This document shows positions 1 through 9,367 of a stretch of 64,000 bases of DNA, in pieces. Source of the stretch: Paracoccaceae bacterium (lineage in GTDB: Bacteria; Pseudomonadota; Alphaproteobacteria; Rhodobacterales; Rhodobacteraceae); NCBI GenBank assembly GCA_003567315.1, contig PWZT01000057.1:1-64000 (forward strand), written 5' to 3'. The notes under the pieces were generated by a model. The model had not been told where the DNA came from and searched no databases. It saw only the letters and a program-made list of their open reading frames with translations. The position numbers were made by a program, and so were the translations under genes. How positions within the stretch are numbered: position 1 is the first letter of the stretch; each line of letters opens with the position of its first letter.

Positions 1-2
1 CG

Positions 3-422
3 TCACAGCGTCTCTTTCACGATCAGGCGGAGCTGTTTCTCGGCCTTGCCCATCCGGCTGGCAAGCCGCGTCATCTGCGCGCGCATCTCCTGCATGTTGC
101 GCAGCAACGATTGCGCGTCCTTGGCCAGATCCTCGGCGCTGACGGGTTCGGGCACGCCCTCGCCCTCGCCGGTCAGCAACCAGCGGATCGAGACATTGAG
201 CAGCCCCGCAACCATCTGCAACTTGTTGGCGCGCGGCTCGGCGGTGTCGTTCTCCCAGCCCTGCACGGTCTTGAGCTTGACGCCCAGACGGCGCGCCAGT
301 TCGGACTGGCTCATGCCCTGCGCGTCGCGTGCCGCGGTCAGGCGGTCACCGAATGTCGCGTGATCTCCCGAATACCAATCGGTTGCATCCTGTCCGGTAT
401 CGGAGGTCGTGTTTTCCGTCAT
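3..422 (-). CDS. XRE-family helix-turn-helix regulator
   Basis: A 139-residue protein with an N-terminal Xre/Cro-type helix-turn-helix (about residues 22-85, 'LTAARDAQGMSQSELARRLG' then 'VQGWENDTAEP'), which should bind DNA. It is followed by a charged helix that looks like a coiled coil (about residues 98-135) and could mediate dimer formation. The six-frame ORF runs much further upstream, but the ATG at 422 gives the natural HTH-protein length, and the upstream extension only mirrors the aminotransferase on the other strand. The gene is divergent from aatA across a 90-bp spacer, so it may autoregulate or affect aatA; that is inference. No ligand domain is visible and the target is unknown. 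Confidence 0.85.
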   Translation of the reverse strand: MTENTTSDTGQDATDWYSGDHATFGDRLTAARDAQGMSQSELARRLGVKLKTVQGWENDTAEPRANKLQMVAGLLNVSIRWLLTGEGEGVPEPVSAEDLAKDAQSLLRNMQEMRAQMTRLASRMGKAEKQLRLIVKETL

Positions 423-443
423 CTCGCTTCCTTGTGGATTTGA

Positions 444-1715
<1,272 letters not shown>

Positions 1716-1721
1716 GCGTCA

Positions 1722-1741
1722 GGGGCGCGGTCACGCGCCCC
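1722..1741. terminator. Hairpin between convergent aatA and fdhA
   Basis: A perfect 8-bp inverted repeat (GGGGCGCG, loop GTCA, CGCGCCCC) fills the 31-bp gap between two convergent stop codons. There is no long T run on either side, so it may act as a weak bidirectional terminator or a 3'-end stabilising structure. Assigned from structure and position only. Confidence 0.55.
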
Positions 1742-1746
1742 CGCTT

Positions 1747-4515
1747 TCATTCGGCAGCGACTGCCTCACCCACCGCTTCTACCCGCACGGCCGCGAATTT
1801 GAACTCGGGGATCTTGCCGTAAGGATCGAGCGCCGGGTTGGTCAGGATATTCGCCGCCGCCTCGACAAAGGCGAAGGGCAGGAACACCATATCGGGGCTC
1901 ACCGACCTGTCCTCGCGCGCCATCAGCGTGATGCTGCCGCGCCGCGTGGTCAGGCGCACCATCTCCCCCGGCGCCACACCCAGACGGCGCAGGGTCGCAG
2001 GGTGCAGCGAGCAGTTCGCCTCCGGCTCCACCGCGTCAAGCACATGCGAGCGCCGTGTCATCGCCCCCGTATGCCAATGCTCGAGCTGGCGGCCTGTCGT
2101 CAGCACCATCGGGTACTCGGCATCGGGCAATTCATCGGGCGGAATGACATTGGCTGGCGTGAATCGCGCCCGCCCGCCTGCGCGCGGGAAGGCATCGGCA
2201 AAGACAATCGGCTGGCCCGGATCCTCGGGCGAGAGCGAGGGGTAGGTCACGGCATTTTCGCGCTCCAGCCGCTCCCATGTGATATTGTCGAGGCTCTTCA
2301 TCCCCTGCTTCATCTCGGCAAACACCTCGCGCGGATGGCTGAACCCCCAGTCGAGCCCCAGCCTGCGCGCAAGCTCCACCGTGATCGCCCAATCCTCACG
2401 CGCCGCGCCGGGTGGCGGCACTGCCGGACGGCCCATCTGCACCTGGCGGTTGGTGTTGGTGACTGTGCCGGTTTTCTCGTAAAACGCCGCAGCCGGCAGG
2501 ATCACATCGGCGTAATTCGCAGTTTCGGTCAGGAAGATATCCTGCACCACCAGATGCTCGAGCTTGGCCAACGCCTCGCGCGCATGGGCTACATCGGGGT
2601 CCGACATCGCCGGGTTCTCGCCCAGAATATACATCCCCCTGATCTCGCCCGCATGGACAGCATCGAGGATCTCGGTGACCGTCAGCCCCTTCTCTGCCGA
2701 AAACTCTGCCCCGCCCCAGAGCGCGCTGAAATGACCGCGTAAAGAATCATCCGCAACGCTCTGATAATCGGGCAGAAACATCGGGATCAGCCCGGCATCC
2801 GAGGCGCCTTGCACATTGTTCTGCCCGCGCAGCGGATGCAGCCCGGTGCCCGGACGCCCCACTTGCCCGCACATCAGCGCAAGGCTGATCAGGCAGCGCG
2901 AATTGTCCGTGCCATGGATATGCTGCGAAATCCCCATGCCCCAGAAGATCATCGCCGCCTTCGCGCCTGCGAAATCACGCGCCACCGCGCGCAGGGTCTC
3001 GGCATCGATGCCGCAGACCGGGGCCATCTTCTCGGGCGTGAAATCGGCCAGATGGGCGCGCATCGCCTCCCAGTTCTCGGTCATCGCCTGAATATACTGG
3101 GTGTCGAACAGCCCTTCTTCCACGATCACATGCATGATCGCGTTGAGCATCGAGACATCCGCCCCGGGCTTGAATTGCAGCATATGCGTGGCAAACCGCT
3201 TGAGCGCCTGCCCGCGCGGGTCCATCACGATCAGCTTGCCGCCGCGCTTGCTGAATTGCTTGAAATAGGTCGCGGCCACCGGGTGATTCTCGATCGGGTT
3301 CGCACCGATCACGATCGCCACATCGGCATTCTCGATCTCGTTGAAGGTCGCGGTCACAGCGCCCGAGCCCACATTCTCCATCAGCGCCGCCACGGAAGAC
3401 GCATGGCACAGCCGCGTGCAGTGATCGACATTGTTGTGCCCGAAGCCCTCGCGGATCAGCCGCTGAAAGAGATAGGCTTCCTCATTGGAGCATTTCGCGC
3501 TGCCGAACCCCGCAACCGCCTTGCCACCATGCTGGTCGCGCAAGCCGCCCAGACCCTTGGCCGCGGCCTCCAGCGCCTCATCCCAACTGGCCTCGCGGAA
3601 CACTTCGCCCCAGTTGCCGGGGTCCACATTCAGCCCCTTCTCCGCGCCGTCGTGCCGGATCAGCGGTTTCGTCAGCCGGTGCGGGTGGTGGATATAGTCA
3701 AAGCCGAAGCGCCCCTTCACGCAAAGCCGCCCTTCATTCGCAGGCCCGTTGATGCCCTCGACATAGACGACTTTGTCCTCCTTGACCTTCAGGCTCACCT
3801 GACAGCCCACCCCGCAGAAGGGGCAGACCGATTTCACTTCGCGGTCGAAATCGCGGCTATCGCCCTGCTGCGTGTCGTCGAGCACAGTCGCCGGCATCAG
3901 CGCGCCCGTGGGGCAAGCCTGCACGCATTCGCCACAAGCCACACAGGTGCTCACACCCATCGGATCATCGAAATCGAACACCGGGTAGGCATCATGCCCG
4001 CGCCCGGCCATACCGATCACGTCATTGACCTGCACTTCGCGGCATGCCCGCACGCAAAGCCCGCACTGGATGCAGGCATCGAGATTGACCCGCATCGCCA
4101 CATGGCTGTCATCCAGCAGCGGGATGCGCTCGGCCTCGAGCGTCGGATACCGGCTCTCGCTCAGCCCCACGGCCTCGGCCATGTCCCACATATGGCTCGA
4201 GCGGTCATGCGACGCGGCGCGCTCGGGCTGGTCGGCGAGCAACAACTCGACCACGGCCTTGCGCGCCGTCTTGGCGCGGGTCGTATCGGTATGCACGACC
4301 ATGCCCTCGGCGGGCTCCCGGATGCAGGACGCGGCCAGCACGCGCTCGCCCTCGATCTCGACCATGCAGGCACGACAATTGCCATCGGGCCGGTAACCTG
4401 GCGCAGGTTTGTGGCACAGATGCGGAATGACCAGCCCGCGCCCATGCGCGACCTCCCAGATGGTCTGGCCCGGCTCGGCAGTGACCTCGCGCCCGTCGAG
4501 TGTGAATGTGATCAT
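1747..4515 (-). CDS. fdhA: NAD-dependent formate dehydrogenase, catalytic alpha subunit
   Basis: A 922-residue molybdenum/tungsten oxidoreductase that oxidises formate to CO2 and passes electrons to the FMN/NADH subunit encoded just upstream. An N-terminal [2Fe-2S] ferredoxin domain carries C34, C47, C50 and C64. Two [4Fe-4S] motifs follow ('CIQCGLCVRAC' at 148-158, 'CVACGECVQAC' at 191-201), then the pterin-domain cluster 'CPFCGVGC' at 231-238 with C265. The metal ligand is a cysteine in 'RLCHASS' (C370-H371), so no selenocysteine is needed. There is no Tat signal, consistent with a cytoplasmic soluble enzyme. The C-terminus has the molydopterin-dinucleotide binding domain ('TTGRQLEHWHTGAMT'). 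The fdhB stop codon is 3 bp upstream. Metal (Mo or W) cannot be told from sequence. Confidence 0.93.
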   Translation of the reverse strand: MITFTLDGREVTAEPGQTIWEVAHGRGLVIPHLCHKPAPGYRPDGNCRACMVEIEGERVLAASCIREPAEGMVVHTDTTRAKTARKAVVELLLADQPERAASHDRSSHMWDMAEAVGLSESRYPTLEAERIPLLDDSHVAMRVNLDACIQCGLCVRACREVQVNDVIGMAGRGHDAYPVFDFDDPMGVSTCVACGECVQACPTGALMPATVLDDTQQGDSRDFDREVKSVCPFCGVGCQVSLKVKEDKVVYVEGINGPANEGRLCVKGRFGFDYIHHPHRLTKPLIRHDGAEKGLNVDPGNWGEVFREASWDEALEAAAKGLGGLRDQHGGKAVAGFGSAKCSNEEAYLFQRLIREGFGHNNVDHCTRLCHASSVAALMENVGSGAVTATFNEIENADVAIVIGANPIENHPVAATYFKQFSKRGGKLIVMDPRGQALKRFATHMLQFKPGADVSMLNAIMHVIVEEGLFDTQYIQAMTENWEAMRAHLADFTPEKMAPVCGIDAETLRAVARDFAGAKAAMIFWGMGISQHIHGTDNSRCLISLALMCGQVGRPGTGLHPLRGQNNVQGASDAGLIPMFLPDYQSVADDSLRGHFSALWGGAEFSAEKGLTVTEILDAVHAGEIRGMYILGENPAMSDPDVAHAREALAKLEHLVVQDIFLTETANYADVILPAAAFYEKTGTVTNTNRQVQMGRPAVPPPGAAREDWAITVELARRLGLDWGFSHPREVFAEMKQGMKSLDNITWERLERENAVTYPSLSPEDPGQPIVFADAFPRAGGRARFTPANVIPPDELPDAEYPMVLTTGRQLEHWHTGAMTRRSHVLDAVEPEANCSLHPATLRRLGVAPGEMVRLTTRRGSITLMAREDRSVSPDMVFLPFAFVEAAANILTNPALDPYGKIPEFKFAAVRVEAVGEAVAAE

Positions 4516-4518
4516 GGC

Positions 4519-6210
4519 TCAGATCTCCTGCGGGAAATGTTTCATAACAAGCCGGATCGGGTTCGGCGCCGCCTGCCCCAGCCCGCAGATCGAGGCGTCC
4601 TGCATCACCATGCACAGCTCCTCCAGCAGCGGCTGGTCCCAATGCTCGGCCTGCATCAGCTTCACCGCCTTCTCGCAACCCGCGCGGCAGGGGGTGCATT
4701 GCCCGCAGCTCTCATCCTCGAAAAACCGCAGCATGTTCAGCGCCGCATCGCGCGCGCTGTCGTGATCCGACAGCACCACGACCGCCGCCGAGCCGATGAA
4801 TGTCCCATGCGGCTGGAGCGTGTCGAAATCGAGCGGGATGTCATCAAGGCTTGCGGGGAGCAGCCCCGAGGACGGCCCGCCCGGCTGATAGGCCTTGAGC
4901 ACATGCCCCTCGGCCATCCCGCCCGCAGCGGCAATCACATCGCGGATGGTCGAGCCTGCGGGCAGCAGATACACGCCGGGTTTCGCCACCCGCCCCGAGA
5001 CCGAATAGGAGCGCAGCCCTTTGCGGCCATTATGTTCGATTTGTGACAGAATCTGCGGCCCATCGCGGCAGATCCGGGCCACCCAATGCAGGGTTTCTAC
5101 ATTATGCACCAGCGTCGGCTGGTCAAAGATCCCGACCTGCGCGACGTAGGGCGGGCGATGACGCGGTAGCCCGCGCTTACCCTCGATCGACTCGATCATC
5201 GCCGATTCCTCGCCGCAGATATAGGCCCCTGCCCCGCGCCGCAGCTCGATATACCCCGGCGCCACCAGCCCTGCCGCCTCCAGCGCCGCGATCTCGCGGC
5301 GCAGGATTTCCAGCACTGCCGGATACTCGTCGCGCATGTAGATATAGCAGCGCGCCGCCTCCACGGCCCAGGCCGCGATCAGCATGCCTTCCAGCATCAG
5401 ATGCGGCGTGCGCTCCAGATAGTAGCGGTCCTTGAAGGTGCCGGGCTCACCCTCATCGCCATTGACGGCCAGATAACGCGGCCCGGGATTGGCGCGTACG
5501 AACCCCCATTTCTTCCCTGCGGGGAAGCCCGCCCCGCCAAGCCCGCGCAGCCCCGAGGCAAGCACCTGCTCCTGCACGTTTTCCCAATCGCCACCCTCAC
5601 GCAACTCCGCCAGCGCGCCATAGCCGCCCTCGGCCTGATAGGTCGCAAGCGTCTGGTAATCGGGCAGATGCGCATGGGTATCGCCCGCCGCAATCGCGGC
5701 CGCGACCTTTTCGGGCGTGGCATGGTCGATATGGTTATGGCCGAGCTCCAGCACCGGCGCCGTGTCGCAGCGCCCCATGCAGGGGGCGCGCAGCACCCGC
5801 ACCTGCGCCGGGTCCATGCCCTGCTCGAGTGCCTCGAACAGCGCCTCCGACCCAGCGAGTTCGCAGGACAGCGAGTCGCAGACCCGGATGGTCAGCGCAG
5901 GCGGCGGGGTCTCGCCTTCCTTGACCAGATCGAAATGCGCATAGAAGGACGCCACTTCCCAGATCTCGGCCATGGACAGGCGCATCTCATGCGCGAGCGC
6001 GCGCAGATGACGCGCGGAAAGATGGCCATATTCATCCTGAATGAGATGCAGAAACTCGATCAGCAGATCACGAGCCCGCGACCGCGACCCCAAAAGCGCC
6101 TGCACCTCTGCGAGGGCGTCATCCTCATATTGCCGCCCCTTGGGCCGGTTGCGCCCCTTGCCGCGCCCGGATTTCCAGACCCCGTTGCCATTGCCCTGAT
6201 CAAGCGCCAT
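4519..6210 (-). CDS. fdhB: Formate dehydrogenase beta subunit, NuoE-NuoF fusion
   Basis: A 563-residue diaphorase subunit that takes electrons from the alpha subunit and reduces NAD+. The N-terminal part (about 25-175) is NuoE-like, with a thioredoxin-fold [2Fe-2S] pattern: 'CDSLSC' (Cx4C) and 'CMGRC' (Cx3C). The rest is NuoF-like: FMN loop 'GLGGAGFPAGKKW', 'GDEGEPGTFKDR', NADH site 'GAGAYICGEESA' and the [4Fe-4S] motif 'CGQCTPCRAGC' near the C-terminus. In FdsGBA-type enzymes these are two proteins; the fusion matches the two-subunit Fdh1 type described in Methylorubrum. Start is ATG 6210, preceded by GGAGGG. It is transcribed first, followed by fdhA. No fdhD/fdsC chaperone gene is adjacent. 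Confidence 0.93.
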   Translation of the reverse strand: MALDQGNGNGVWKSGRGKGRNRPKGRQYEDDALAEVQALLGSRSRARDLLIEFLHLIQDEYGHLSARHLRALAHEMRLSMAEIWEVASFYAHFDLVKEGETPPPALTIRVCDSLSCELAGSEALFEALEQGMDPAQVRVLRAPCMGRCDTAPVLELGHNHIDHATPEKVAAAIAAGDTHAHLPDYQTLATYQAEGGYGALAELREGGDWENVQEQVLASGLRGLGGAGFPAGKKWGFVRANPGPRYLAVNGDEGEPGTFKDRYYLERTPHLMLEGMLIAAWAVEAARCYIYMRDEYPAVLEILRREIAALEAAGLVAPGYIELRRGAGAYICGEESAMIESIEGKRGLPRHRPPYVAQVGIFDQPTLVHNVETLHWVARICRDGPQILSQIEHNGRKGLRSYSVSGRVAKPGVYLLPAGSTIRDVIAAAGGMAEGHVLKAYQPGGPSSGLLPASLDDIPLDFDTLQPHGTFIGSAAVVVLSDHDSARDAALNMLRFFEDESCGQCTPCRAGCEKAVKLMQAEHWDQPLLEELCMVMQDASICGLGQAAPNPIRLVMKHFPQEI

Positions 6211-6306
6211 GCCATGCCCTCCGCATATACAGCGCCACGCGTGCCAAAGCTGCCACGCGTTTGCAATATCATTTATCCGTCATTCGATAGAAAATATCTA
6301 TCGCGC

Positions 6307-6380
6307 TTCATCTTGCAAAAAAATACTCGCCGGGGTGAAACCAGCCCCCTGGGGGCTGGTGAGGGGGCGGCAGCCCCCTT
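6307..6380 (+). repeat. Dispersed intergenic repeat, copy A (variant hairpins)
   Basis: Begins with the shared core TTCATCTTGCaaaAAATACTC and continues into two perfect hairpins: CCAGCCCCC-T-GGGGGCTGG (6341-6359) and GGGGGC-GGCA-GCCCCC (6363-6378). The leader matches the other copies in the window but the hairpin module differs. It lies between the 3' end of the RluA-type gene and the 5' end of fdhB. Confidence 0.75.
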
Positions 6381-6389
6381 CTTGCGCTC

Positions 6390-7040
6390 TCAAAACGGCA
6401 CTGGCGCCGAAATTGTGATCCCCCGCCCGCCATCGGGGTGGCGCAGGCGCAGGCTCTGGGCATGCAGCATCAGGCGCGGATGCTCTGCAGCACTGCCCTG
6501 CGCATAGAGCGGATCGCCCAGTATCGGATGCCCCAGCGCCAGCATATGCACCCGCAACTGGTGGCTGCGCCCGGTCAGCGGGCTCAGCCGCAGGCGCGAG
6601 GCCCCCTCCTCGTGCCGGATCAGCGTCCAGTCGGTCTGCGCGGGCCGCCCCGTTTCATGACAGACCATCTGCCGGGGGCGATTGGGCCAATCCACTGTCA
6701 GCGGCAAATCCACGCGGCCTGCGCGCTCGGCCACTTCGCCATGGACCCGCGCGATATAGATCTTGCGGGTCTGGCGCTTTTCGAATTGCAGCCCGAGATG
6801 GCGCTGCGCATGCGGGCTGCGGGCGAAGACCATGACCCCGGATGTGTCCAGATCCAGCCGGTGCACCAGCAGGATCTCGGGAAAGCCGCGTTGCAGCCGC
6901 GCAAGCAGGCAATCGGCGCGGTCCGCCCCCTTGCCGGGAACCGAGAGCAACCCTGCGGGTTTGTCCACGAAAACAAGTTCGTGATCCTCATGCAGGATAA
7001 CCGGGTCTCCGGCTGGCGGCGCGTAGATGAACTCGTCCAT
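6390..7040 (-). CDS. RluA-family pseudouridine synthase
   Basis: A 216-residue enzyme that isomerises specific uridines in rRNA or tRNA to pseudouridine. It shows the family signature 'HRLDLDTSGVMVFA' with the catalytic aspartate, the downstream 'KIYIARVHGEV' and 'GRSHQLRVHMLALGHPILGDPLYA' motifs, and no N-terminal S4 domain, which places it nearest the short RluA type. ATG 7040 was chosen; the track ORF uses a TTG 36 bases further upstream and adds residues without family resemblance. No strong Shine-Dalgarno is visible. The exact target base (for example 23S U746/tRNA U32 as in E. coli RluA) is inferred, not shown. Confidence 0.9.
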   Translation of the reverse strand: MDEFIYAPPAGDPVILHEDHELVFVDKPAGLLSVPGKGADRADCLLARLQRGFPEILLVHRLDLDTSGVMVFARSPHAQRHLGLQFEKRQTRKIYIARVHGEVAERAGRVDLPLTVDWPNRPRQMVCHETGRPAQTDWTLIRHEEGASRLRLSPLTGRSHQLRVHMLALGHPILGDPLYAQGSAAEHPRLMLHAQSLRLRHPDGGRGITISAPVPF

Positions 7041-7119
7041 GCGTTCGCATGTGCCGATTGGGGCGGGGTTTTGCAAGTGGCACGGCGCCGGGCCGACGCT
7101 CTCGGCGACCCGGATGCGC

Positions 7120-7752
7120 CTAGAGCGACTGCTGCACTGCGAGAATGTCGTTCTGAAAGGTCGGGGAATCCCTGTGCAACTCGATGGTCTGCACGCCGGG
7201 AAACTCCGCGAATTCGCGCATCAGGCTGTGCGGGAACATGCTGCCGCGCAAGCCTTGCGTGGGCGGCAATTGTCGCAGGACCGAGGATGTCGCCGCCGCG
7301 CAGCGCGCAGGCGGCACTGGCCCGGTCTGCAAGGCCAGCGCGATCGCCTGCTCGGCGACATCGGCCGCCACTTCAAGCCGCTGTACGACAGCATGATGCG
7401 TATCGCGCACATGGCTGGCGAAATAGGACGCGCCCGCGATCGGTGTCATGCCGAAATGCACATCATTGCGGATCGGGATCGTGTCGAGCGTCCAGCTTCC
7501 AGCCGGGTCGAACACCACGCGCTCGCTGCCATTGATGAAAAGCGCCGAATGATCGCCGCGCCCGGTATCGTTATGCACGATGGTCACGAGCATCAGTTCG
7601 GGCGTGCCGCCATGCTGGTAGCGTGCCGCCTCGATCTCGGCATCGCTGGCCCAGTTCTGCTGGGCGCAACCCGCCGCGATGAACAGAAAGGCAAGCAGGC
7701 TGAAGACACGCAAGATGCCGCCCGCTTTGCCGGTGCCGGAGATGACGCCCAT
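7120..7752 (-). CDS. Lipoprotein of unknown function, possible permuted NlpC/P60 fold
   Basis: A 210-residue protein with a short signal peptide and lipobox ('LFIAAGC'), so it is predicted to be lipid-anchored in the envelope. I do not recognise a named family with certainty; it may belong to the DUF2145 group. A 'GRGDHSALFI' segment with a histidine is followed about 85 residues later by 'ARCAAATSSVLRQL' with a cysteine at the start of a helix. This His-before-Cys order is what circularly permuted papain-like (YiiX/LRAT-like) enzymes show, so a peptidase or acyl-transfer role is possible but unproven. It follows the cytochrome oxidase subunit IV gene on the same strand by 28 bp. Confidence 0.75.
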   Translation of the reverse strand: MGVISGTGKAGGILRVFSLLAFLFIAAGCAQQNWASDAEIEAARYQHGGTPELMLVTIVHNDTGRGDHSALFINGSERVVFDPAGSWTLDTIPIRNDVHFGMTPIAGASYFASHVRDTHHAVVQRLEVAADVAEQAIALALQTGPVPPARCAAATSSVLRQLPPTQGLRGSMFPHSLMREFAEFPGVQTIELHRDSPTFQNDILAVQQSL

Positions 7753-7780
7753 GAACCTGCTTTCGTTGAAAAGGGCGCGC

Positions 7781-7921
7781 TCAGGCGTTTGTCAGGGCGA
7801 GGAAAATCAGCACGCCAATGCTGATCGCAGCACCCCAGATCGTCCAGCGGATGAAACCGGCAAAGGTTTTTTCCTGCTCGGAAATATCCATCGTGCCGTG
7901 CTTGTGCTCTTTGTCTGCCAT
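7781..7921 (-). CDS. aa3-type cytochrome c oxidase subunit IV peptide
   Basis: A 46-residue single-span protein not in the ORF track. Reading back from the ATG at 7921 gives a polar N-terminus ('MADKEHKHGTMDISEQEKTF'), then one transmembrane helix ('FIRWTIWGAAISIGVLIFLAL'). This is the pattern of the small bacterial aa3 oxidase subunit IV known from Paracoccus and Rhodobacter, which sits against the core subunits in the inner membrane. AGGAG lies 7 bases before the start. The core cox genes are not in the window, as is usual for this stand-alone gene. Confidence 0.85.
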   Translation of the reverse strand: MADKEHKHGTMDISEQEKTFAGFIRWTIWGAAISIGVLIFLALTNA

Positions 7922-8323
7922 AACGCGCTCCTGACTGCGGGACTTCCTCTCTCCGATAGCCGATCACCGGGCGGCTGTCACCCCTGTTGGAGCGTCTTCA
8001 GGCAAGACGTGAACTCACGGCCCTGCGCCCCGCCATCCGTCGCATCGTGATCGAAGCGGCCGAACCGAAAGCGACCGCGTCGCACCGCATGGACCCGGCC
8101 CCGATCAGCACAGCATAGCCGATACGACCCTGCGCGCCTCGCCTTCATCTTGCCCAAAATACTCTCGCCGAAGGCAGCGCGCCATCAGGCGCGCTTCTCT
8201 CCAGACAAGGGCAGATGCCATCCAGACGGCGCGCTGTCCCAACTGCAACGCGTCAATGCCTCTGCTTGACCAAGTAGCCCGCCAGCCACACCGAGCGGGC
8301 GGTCAGGCCATGCCCGCACCATG
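7922..8323. other. 402-bp intergenic region
   Basis: The spacer lies between the 5' end of the cytochrome oxidase subunit IV gene and the 3' end of the metallo-hydrolase gene. It holds repeat copy B (8132-8199) and presumably the subunit IV promoter near 7930-8000. Apart from those I see no gene: the short ORFs here have no ribosome binding site and no recognisable sequence. Confidence 0.6.
8132..8199 (+). repeat. Dispersed intergenic repeat, copy B
   Basis: Near-identical to copy C: GCGCGCCTCGCCTTCATCTT, then the AAAATACTCTCGCCGAAGGC core, then the perfect hairpin GCGCGCC-ATCA-GGCGCGC. The segments GCCTTC and GAAGGC also form an outer inverted repeat. It lies 3' of the minus-strand metallo-hydrolase gene. 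Confidence 0.85.
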
Positions 8324-9367
8324 TCAGATCGCGCGCCAGACCCAGATGCCTTCGGCATCCTCCACGCGCTCTGCCTTGCCCTGCGCGACAAGGTGGTTGA
8401 GATGCGCCACAGCCTCGACCAGCGCGAGACCATAGGTGCCGTCCGTGATCTCGCGCTTGAAGATCGGCGCGAAACACTCCGAGGCCCGGCGCGGCTGGTC
8501 GAGATGCGCCAGCAGACGGCGCAAAGCGCCGTGGTGATTCTCGATCTTCTGGCGCAGGCGGAAGGGCAGCCCGGTGAAGGGCAGCTTGTGCCCCGGCAGC
8601 ACCAGATGATCGGCGCGGGCAAAGCCCTGCAACCGGGCGCAGCTTTCGAGCCAGTCCGCGACCGGATCGGCCTCGGGCTCGGTCGCGTAGACCCCGAGAT
8701 TGGGCGAGATCGAGGGCAGAAGCTGATCGGCGCCGAGCACCAACGGGCAATCGCGGCTCCAGAGTGTAACCTGATCGGGCGCATGGCCCTGCCCCAGCCG
8801 CACGTCCCACTCGCGCCCGCCTGCGCGCAAGGTGCCCCCCTCGCGCAGATTGTGAAAGCCCAGCGGCAGGGGGGCCACGACATCCGCGAAGTTGAAGGGC
8901 CGCTCTGACAGCCGTTTGGCGAGGATCGCAGGGTCCATCCCGGATTTGCGCCAGAATGCGGCGGTCTCGGGCAAGGGGCGGTCCTGCTCATCAAGCACCA
9001 GCATGCGCGCGAACAGCCACGCGGTGCGGCTGGTGAAAAGCTCCGCCCCGCCAGCCTGAAACCAGCCTGCAAGCCCGATATGGTCGGGGTGGTGGTGGCT
9101 GGCGATCACGCGCCGCACCTGCTTGCCGCGCAGCGGACCCCCGAGCAGCTTGACCCAGATGCCGCGCGTGCGCGTGGTGTCGAAGCCGGTGTCGAAAACA
9201 GTCCAGCCATCGCCATCGTCAAGAATATAAACATTGACGTGATCGAGCGCCATCGGCAGCGGCAGCCGCGCCCAGAACACCCCTTCGGCGATTCGGGTGA
9301 CCGTTCCTTCCTCGGGCGCTTGCTCGAACGGGTAGCGCAGGGTCGTAGCCTCGCCCCCGTCCATCAT
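8324..9367 (-). CDS. Metallo-beta-lactamase-fold hydrolase
   Basis: A 347-residue hydrolase with the dinuclear zinc signature 'SHHHPDHIGLAG' (HxHxDH), later 'GQGHAPDQ' and 'GADQLLPSISPNLGVY', and 'VLPGHKLPF'. The N-terminal domain is the MBL fold; the roughly 100-residue C-terminal extension is helical, as in the glyoxalase II/LACTB2-like and CoA-thioester-cleaving relatives. The ATG overlaps the stop codon of the acyl-CoA dehydrogenase (ATGA), so the two are translated together. That coupling suggests the enzyme hydrolyses an acyl-CoA or related intermediate of the same catabolic route, which is inference. Confidence 0.88.
   Translation of the reverse strand: MMDGGEATTLRYPFEQAPEEGTVTRIAEGVFWARLPLPMALDHVNVYILDDGDGWTVFDTGFDTTRTRGIWVKLLGGPLRGKQVRRVIASHHHPDHIGLAGWFQAGGAELFTSRTAWLFARMLVLDEQDRPLPETAAFWRKSGMDPAILAKRLSERPFNFADVVAPLPLGFHNLREGGTLRAGGREWDVRLGQGHAPDQVTLWSRDCPLVLGADQLLPSISPNLGVYATEPEADPVADWLESCARLQGFARADHLVLPGHKLPFTGLPFRLRQKIENHHGALRRLLAHLDQPRRASECFAPIFKREITDGTYGLALVEAVAHLNHLVAQGKAERVEDAEGIWVWRAI

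Noticed and set aside
1747-4515. Selenocysteine in formate dehydrogenase
   Set aside because: The metal-ligand position is an ordinary cysteine codon (RLCHASS, C370); there is no in-frame TGA and no SECIS-like hairpin is needed.
2809-5046. 745-residue ORF on the plus strand opposite fdhA/fdhB
   Set aside because: It lies wholly antisense to two well-identified genes, is rich in His, Arg and Ala as expected for an antisense reading of GC-rich DNA, and has no ribosome binding site or recognisable domain.
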